From Planctomycetaceae bacterium (GTDB lineage: Bacteria; Planctomycetota; Planctomycetia; Pirellulales; Pirellulaceae), in the NCBI GenBank assembly GCA_002702965.1, contig PADE01000008.1, positions 1 to 30,446 of the forward strand: DNA of 30,446 nt, written 5' to 3'. The notes beneath the pieces were generated by a model. That model made no database searches. It was given only the letters and a program-made list of their open reading frames with translations, and was not told where the DNA came from. The translations under genes were made by a program, and so were the position numbers. Below are positions 25,702 through 30,446 of this stretch, piece after piece. The stretch's first letter is position 1. Every line of letters starts with the position of its first letter.

Positions 25702-26313
25702 CCGTGGACTCAGTGCCAACCGCCGGAGTTGGAGCAAGGAGAGTTTCTCTTAGGCGAGTGCGCACCCATTGTGCCAGCTGCGAATTCAAAGTGCCATCAT
25801 CCCGTGACGGTCGACGACTTGGATAGGAGCCGGCACACGCCTGAGCCAGCAACACAGATTTCGACCCGTCTGGCACCAACTGCGGCGGATATTTTTTGGC
25901 CAACATCTTGGCCAAAATAGTATGGGGGACGGGGATCGGCCGATGGTGGTTGCCCGCAGCCGCTTGTAGGAAGCGGCGCAGCTCCATTGCCCACTCGTTT
26001 CGCGGCGTGAATTCTTGGGTCCGCTGGACGAGCTGTGGGCCACTGGTGATCCGCAACTGGTCGAATGATTCGATCGATCGCATCCCGGTGATTCGGGCGG
26101 CAGTGTTGTCAACTTCCCATATTCGAATCACGCAACCGGGTGAAGAATGGGAATCCGTCCGTATGCGGGAGCTGGACGGCATGACGGAAAAGTCCGGCCT
26201 TTTTGCTCAGGCGATCAGACCGAGCAGATCGCTGGTAATGGACGGTTCACGGGCGATTTCAATCCCATGGGCATGGCCGAACAGGATTTCTTTCGTTTTT
26301 CGCTTCTAGTACG
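25702..26313. other. Divergent intergenic region, possible gene remnant
   Basis: 612 bases between the GH32-like gene and the DUF1592 gene. It contains a perfect 24-base palindrome at 25894-25917. An open minus-strand frame (about 26182-25786) reads plausibly protein-like in places (ELRRFLQAAAGNHHRPIPV) but matches nothing I know and continues antisense through the GH32 gene, so it is not called. Confidence 0.55.
25894..25917. promoter_or_regulatory. Perfect 10 bp inverted repeat, candidate operator
   Basis: The arms TTTTGGCCAA and TTGGCCAAAA flank a CATC spacer. Equivalently, two copies of the 8-base palindrome TTGGCCAA lie 4 bases apart. It is about 193 bases upstream of the GH32-like gene start and about 396 bases upstream of the DUF1592 gene. 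No T-run follows on either strand in the right place, so it is not a typical terminator; a regulator-binding site is more likely. Confidence 0.5.
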
Positions 26314-28785
26314 ATGGGAAGCATGAGCACGCGAACCGTTTGTTTCCTGCTTGTCCTGAGTGTGGTCGCAACCCGATCGCCATGCGCCGCGGATGACCAG
26401 GACGTGTTCGCTTTTGTCAAGAAGCATTGCGTCCGGTGCCACAACGCCAAGAAGACCTCGGGGGATCTCGACCTGCTTGCGCTGCAGCGTCCGGGGCGGA
26501 AAACGTTTGACGAGCGTCGTGAGGCGTGGGAACGGGTCGCCACGAAGCTGAAGACGGGCGAGATGCCACCGGCGAAAGCCCAACGTCCCCCGATCGATGA
26601 GGTCCGCCGGGTTGTGGATTGGCTTGCCGCGGAATTCGCGAGGCAGGATCGGACGATTGAGCCGCAAGCCGGACGCGTCACGGCGCGGCGGCTGAACCGG
26701 ACCGAATACAGCCATACGATTCGCGACCTGCTGGGTGTCACAATCCGTCCTGCCGCAGATTTTCCACCCGATCAGACCGCGTTTGGTTTCGACAACAACA
26801 GCGATGCTTTGCGGCTCTCCCCGGTCCTGCTCGAAAAATATTTGAACGCCGCTGAACGGGTGGTGAGGACCGCGATGTTTGGTCCCGTCAGACTCGATCC
26901 CGCGATCGTCCACTACCCCTTGCCGGTCCGCATCAATCTGGCACGCGGTCAACAGGTGCTTCCCAAGGATCTGTTTCATTACGATCACAGCGGCCTGAGC
27001 ATGGTCTTCTCGTCGCACGTGACCCACTTCTTTCCGGTCGATGGCGAGTACCGTTTCCGGATCGTACTGAACGGCCACCGGCCCAATCAATCCGAACCAG
27101 CGCACCCCGCACTGTTTGTGGACGGTGTGCTAGCCAAGGAATTCGAGGTCGACGCCACCGACCTGGAAGGCCAGTTCGTGGAAACGCGACTCAAGGTCAC
27201 GGCCGGCGAACGGCTGTTGTCGGTCGCCTACTTGAAGGTATTTCACGGACTCCCCCCGCAATACCAGGGTCCCGAACCGTCGCAACGCGATCCCCAGGCG
27301 TTGCTGAGCAACAATGCCCGCGGGAAGCTGACGCAGAAGGATATCGAGGTCCTTCGCAAATTGGGCACGAAGATCAAGACGGACGGTGTCGAAACGCGCG
27401 TCGACAATCGGTTTGAGTCGATCGATGTGGGCGGGCCTTTCAAGCAGCGCACCGCGCCGCTGCAAAACAGCCTGAACCAGGTCTTCGTCTGCGGTCATGG
27501 TCCGGGAGAACACACCGCAGACTGCGGCCGGAAGGTAGTGACAAACTTTGCCAGCCGCGCATTCCGTCGTCCCGCGACCCCCGAGGAAGTCGACAACTTG
27601 TTGCGTTTGGTAGCGCTGGTCCGCGAGCAGGGGGACACGTGGGAAGAAGGAATCGCTACCGCCCTCCAGGCGATCCTGGTCTCGCCCCACTTCTTGTTTC
27701 GCATCGAACAGGAGCCTGTCGCCGTCAATGGAAAGACCTCGGCGCCCGTGTCGGACAACGAACTCGCTGCCCGGCTTTCGTATTTCCTTTGGAGCAGCAC
27801 GCCCGACGACGAGTTGCTGCAACTGGCGAAGAACCGGCGACTACGGCATCCCGACGTACTGGCCAGCCAGGTGCGCCGCATGCTGCAGGACGAAAAGTCG
27901 CGGGCGCTGGTCGAGAACTTCGCGGGCCAGTGGCTGCAGTTCAAGAATATCGACGTGGTCAGGCCGGACGTGCGTCAATTCCCTGAGTTCGAGGACAGCC
28001 TGCGTCGTTCGATGCGGCACGAGACCGAGCGGTTCATCGAGGAGATCATCCGCGAGGACCGCAGCGTGCTCGAAATTCTCCACGCCGATTACACGTTTGT
28101 CGACGAACGGCTGGCCCAGTTCTACGGGATGCCAGGAGTCGAGGGCCCGCATTTTCGCAAGGTCGATGTCCGCCACACGGTGCGTGGAGGCGGCGTTCTT
28201 TCGCACGCGAGCATCCTGACCATTACCTCGTATGCGACGCGGACCTCACCCGTGCTCCGTGGAAAGTGGATCCTCGAGAATTTGCTCAACGCACCACCGC
28301 CACCTCCTCCCCCGTCCGTCCCCGCCTTGGAAGAAACCGACGCGGGGCCAGGTGGTACCTTGCGTCAACAACTCGAGGCGCATCGAAAAAACACCGCCTG
28401 CGCGGCGTGCCATGCGCGTTTGGATCCACTCGGTTTCGCTCTGGAGCATTTCAACGCGATCGGTTCGTGGCGCGACATGGACGGCGAGGCTGCGGTCGAC
28501 GCCTCGGGCAAATTGCCTACGGGACAGTCTTTTCGAGGGCACACAGAACTGAAGAAGATCCTGCTGACCGAGCGCGACGCGTTCCTGCAGTGCCTGGCAG
28601 AAAAGCTACTGGTTTACGCGTTGGGGCGTGGCCTGGAACGCTACGACCGGCCCACCCTGGCAAAGATTACGGCTCGCCTGTCCGCAACAGAGCATCGCTT
28701 TTCAGAGCTTGTTCTGGGCATCGTCAGCAGCATGCCGTTTCAAATGCGGAGCACCGCCGCACCCTCTCCGGCCGCGGCCAAGTAG
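26314..28785 (+). CDS. DUF1592-family protein with cytochrome-c-like motifs (DUF1587/1595/1592/1588/1585)
   Basis: 823 residues; ATG 26323 is an alternative start three codons in. The signal peptide is STRTVCFLLVLSVVATRSPCAA. Order of parts: a cytochrome-type domain with C39VRC42H43, GDLDLLALQRPG and GEMPPAKAQRPP (residues 30-110); DUF1587 (RRLNRTEYSHTIRDLLG, about 122-185); a central beta region; DUF1595 (SRAFRRPATPEEVDNLLRLV, about 408-470); DUF1592 (LAARLSYFLWSSTPDDELLQ onward); DUF1588 with a second haem-type motif CAACH near residue 695 and LDPLGFALEHFNAIGSWR; and DUF1585 (LAEKLLVYALGRGLERYD) at the end. This architecture is abundant in Planctomycetota; the function is unproven, and a periplasmic redox or surface role is usually suggested. 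Only 12 bases separate it from the DUF1552 gene. Confidence 0.93.
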   Translation: MGSMSTRTVCFLLVLSVVATRSPCAADDQDVFAFVKKHCVRCHNAKKTSGDLDLLALQRPGRKTFDERREAWERVATKLKTGEMPPAKAQRPPIDEVRRVVDWLAAEFARQDRTIEPQAGRVTARRLNRTEYSHTIRDLLGVTIRPAADFPPDQTAFGFDNNSDALRLSPVLLEKYLNAAERVVRTAMFGPVRLDPAIVHYPLPVRINLARGQQVLPKDLFHYDHSGLSMVFSSHVTHFFPVDGEYRFRIVLNGHRPNQSEPAHPALFVDGVLAKEFEVDATDLEGQFVETRLKVTAGERLLSVAYLKVFHGLPPQYQGPEPSQRDPQALLSNNARGKLTQKDIEVLRKLGTKIKTDGVETRVDNRFESIDVGGPFKQRTAPLQNSLNQVFVCGHGPGEHTADCGRKVVTNFASRAFRRPATPEEVDNLLRLVALVREQGDTWEEGIATALQAILVSPHFLFRIEQEPVAVNGKTSAPVSDNELAARLSYFLWSSTPDDELLQLAKNRRLRHPDVLASQVRRMLQDEKSRALVENFAGQWLQFKNIDVVRPDVRQFPEFEDSLRRSMRHETERFIEEIIREDRSVLEILHADYTFVDERLAQFYGMPGVEGPHFRKVDVRHTVRGGGVLSHASILTITSYATRTSPVLRGKWILENLLNAPPPPPPPSVPALEETDAGPGGTLRQQLEAHRKNTACAACHARLDPLGFALEHFNAIGSWRDMDGEAAVDASGKLPTGQSFRGHTELKKILLTERDAFLQCLAEKLLVYALGRGLERYDRPTLAKITARLSATEHRFSELVLGIVSSMPFQMRSTAAPSPAAAK

Positions 28786-28797
28786 AAAGTACTCGCC

Positions 28798-30117
28798 ATG
28801 ACGACGATCATCACTTCCCAACCGATGGCCCGCCGCACGTTGCTGAAAGGAGCCGGTGCGGCCATCGCCTTGCCGATACTCGATGCCATGCGCCCCGCGG
28901 TCGCGTCCCAGGGAAACAAGTCGCCCACGCACCGGTTGGCTGTCGTGTATGTGCCAAACGGGATCGTGATGAAGGACTGGTTGCCCTCCAACAAGGGCAG
29001 CCAGTTTGCCTTCCCGCGAATTCTCAAGCCGTTGGAACCGTTTCGCGATCACATCACGGTCGTTTCAGGCATGGAGAACACGGCACCAAGCAAAGCGCAG
29101 GGAGGCGCTCACGCGAAGGCGTCCGGCAGTTTTCTTTCCGGCATGCCTCCGAAATTCACCGCGGGGCCGGACGTTCGCGCCGGGATTACCTTTGATCAAG
29201 TGGCCGCACACAAATGGGCCTCGCAAACGCGCGTGCCCTCCTTGCAGTTGGGTCTGGAAGATTCCCGGATGGTAGGCAACTGCGACTCCGGATCAAGCTG
29301 CGCCTACACAAACTGCCTTTCCTGGAAGGACGCGGAAACACCCCTCGGTGTTGACGTCAATCCGAGATCCGTCTTCGAACGCCTGTTTGGAGCCGCGGAT
29401 CCATCCCTCTCTCCGGAGACCCGCGCACGCCGGACACTGTATCGCAAAAGCATTCTTGACTTGACGCGGCAAAGCACCAGGCAACTCGTCAACAAACTCG
29501 GCGCCACCGATCAGCGCAAGTTGGACGAATACCTGACGTCGATCCGCGAAGTGGAACAGCGCATCACGTCCGCGGAACGGGATGCGCGCGTCCCAACCAT
29601 CGACAAACCCTCGGGCATCCCGTTTGCATTTCCTGACTACGCCAGATTGATGATTGATCTGCAGGTGATTGCCTTCCAATCCGATCTGACTCGTGTCTCG
29701 ACCATCATGTTCGGCCGCGAGGGAAGCGTCCGCACGTATCCCGAGATCGGCGTAGCCGATCCGCACCATCCGCTGACGCATCACCGAGGTCATCCCGATT
29801 TCATTGAGCGAGTCACCAAGATCAACTGCCTACACGCGGAGCTGTTTGCCTATTTCCTCAAACGCCTCAAGTCGAGCCGGGACGAGGCCGGGTCCCTGCT
29901 GGATCAGTCGGTCATTCTTTACGGCGGCGCGTTGAGTGACGGGAACGCGCATTCCAGCAGCAATCTCCCCTTGCTCGTGGCCGGCGGCCGCGGCGGGCAG
30001 CACATTGCAGCCACACAGCAACCGGTCGCTAACCTGTTCGTCGATTTGCTCAACCGCGTAGGCATTCCCACGGCCTCGTTCGGCGACAGCACGGCGCGGC
30101 TTGCGACGGGCGCCTAG
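28798..30117 (+). CDS. DUF1552-family Tat-exported protein
   Basis: 439 residues. MTTIITSQPMARRTLLKGAGAAIALPILDAM is a twin-arginine signal (ARRTLLKG, then a hydrophobic stretch; quoted here only to mark the leader type). The body carries RLAVVYVPNGIVMKDWLP, KPLEPFRDHITVVSGMEN, GAHAKASGSFLSGMPP, LGLEDSRMVGNCDSGSSCAYTNCLSW and a C-terminal ILYGGALSDGNAHSSSNLPLLVAGG. These are all characteristic of DUF1552, which is almost always encoded next to a DUF1592 gene, as here. Its fold resembles DUF1501/sulfatase-like alkaline-phosphatase relatives, but the activity is unknown. It is very probably co-transcribed with the upstream gene and acts with it outside the cytoplasm. Confidence 0.93.
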   Translation: MTTIITSQPMARRTLLKGAGAAIALPILDAMRPAVASQGNKSPTHRLAVVYVPNGIVMKDWLPSNKGSQFAFPRILKPLEPFRDHITVVSGMENTAPSKAQGGAHAKASGSFLSGMPPKFTAGPDVRAGITFDQVAAHKWASQTRVPSLQLGLEDSRMVGNCDSGSSCAYTNCLSWKDAETPLGVDVNPRSVFERLFGAADPSLSPETRARRTLYRKSILDLTRQSTRQLVNKLGATDQRKLDEYLTSIREVEQRITSAERDARVPTIDKPSGIPFAFPDYARLMIDLQVIAFQSDLTRVSTIMFGREGSVRTYPEIGVADPHHPLTHHRGHPDFIERVTKINCLHAELFAYFLKRLKSSRDEAGSLLDQSVILYGGALSDGNAHSSSNLPLLVAGGRGGQHIAATQQPVANLFVDLLNRVGIPTASFGDSTARLATGA

Positions 30118-30446
30118 AGCCGGACGCTCTCGAGATCCCGCGACTGCTCGATCGCCCGGAATTCGCCGCTGCCCTTTTCCAACCATGGTCGATGAGGGCG
30201 GCGCCGCGCAGCGCGCCGCCAGACCCACACTCGGTGAACAGCGCGACAGCCAAGAAGACGGGCAACCGACGAGTGCCGCCGAAGGCAAAGTGGAGTTCGT
30301 TCGCAACCCGTCGCAGCCGGGACAGGCGTTGTGATCAGACCGGTTAGGGGGGCCCGTTCTGGGGAAGATCTCGGTTGTAGCTTCCCCCGTGTTTCTGTGC
30401 GGTGAGTCGGGGGCGCTTCCCGATGTTTTCTAATGTGCGCATGAAG
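30118..30446. other. Downstream intergenic region to window end
   Basis: 329 bases. It contains a candidate terminator hairpin at 30361-30387. An ATG at 30423 opens a frame (MFSNVRMK) that runs off the window and might be the next gene, but eight codons are too few to judge. Confidence 0.5.
30361..30387 (+). terminator. Candidate terminator hairpin after the DUF1592-DUF1552 operon
   Basis: GGGGAAG and CTTCCCC form a perfect 7 bp stem around a 13-base loop, followed by the weakly T-rich CGTGTTTCTG. It lies 244 bases after the DUF1552 stop. Without a solid T-run this is only a possible terminator. Confidence 0.3.

Noticed and set aside
25894..25917. Intrinsic terminator
   Set aside because: The stem is A/T-flanked and GGCC-centred, but no T-run follows the 3' arm on either strand, and no gene ends into it.
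25142..26182. Minus-strand open frame overlapping the GH32-like gene and its upstream region
   Set aside because: The half inside the GH32 gene is an out-of-frame shadow. The upstream part has some protein-like stretches but no family match, so it is mentioned only as a possible remnant.

Overview
The window looks like a Planctomycetota chromosome (a marine or freshwater Pirellulales-like lineage is the best guess). The lineage markers are a DUF1592/DUF1552 gene pair, a type I sulfatase, several very large secreted sugar-active enzymes, an NHL-repeat protein with a Cys cluster, high GC coding sequence, and degenerate C-terminal tails of the kind of tyrosine integrase common in planctomycetes. 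This assignment rests on gene content read by eye, not on a database search.

Layout. 1-1128: 3' part of a sulfatase (+), convergent with an NHL-type secreted protein (1147-3762, -). 4026-16181: a block of four large exported proteins that look like a glycan-degradation locus: a DUF4091-type glycosyl hydrolase (4026-6536, -), an unrecognised alpha-toroid-like protein (6826-9108, +), a multidomain alpha/beta-hydrolase esterase (9376-12084, -) and a 1344-residue CBM9-like/LamG-like/DUF6067-type glycosidase (12147-16181, -). The last two lie head to tail with a 62 bp gap and are probably co-transcribed. 16736-19522: an amidohydrolase and a Tat-exported beta-lactamase-fold serine hydrolase (+). 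20261-22309: a D-2-hydroxyacid dehydrogenase, an SDR reductase and the truncated beginning of a phytanoyl-CoA dioxygenase-like gene (+), a small catabolic operon whose third gene is broken. 22419-24025: two small multi-pass membrane proteins (-). 24148-25701: an exported GH32-like protein (-). 26314-30117: the DUF1592 cytochrome-type protein followed by its DUF1552 Tat partner (+).

The most unusual stretch is 17.9-23.6 kb. At least three same-orientation remnants (minus strand) of an integrase C-terminal tail occur at 19571-19830, 22298-22420 and 23105-23353. Each is followed by a GC-rich inverted repeat, and two of them also carry a conserved outer box (GGCGAAAT). The outer part recurs without the tail at 17960-18040 and, more diverged, at 3783-3842. 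A tRNA-Lys-like 3' fragment lies at 20021-20092. One remnant sits exactly where the dioxygenase gene is cut and directly abuts the stop codon of a membrane protein gene; another lies downstream of the second membrane protein gene. The region therefore looks like a graveyard of integrative elements, or possibly a cassette-like array in which small genes are bounded by integrase-tail repeats. No complete integrase, CRISPR array, rRNA or intact tRNA was seen.

How the genes may work together (inference): sulfatase, the DUF4091- and DUF6067-type hydrolases, the esterase and the unknown toroid protein would desulfate, deacylate and cleave a complex glycan outside the cytoplasm. The dehydrogenase/SDR/dioxygenase set and the amidohydrolase would handle small acids or amides. 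The DUF1592/DUF1552 pair is a widespread planctomycete module of unproven function.
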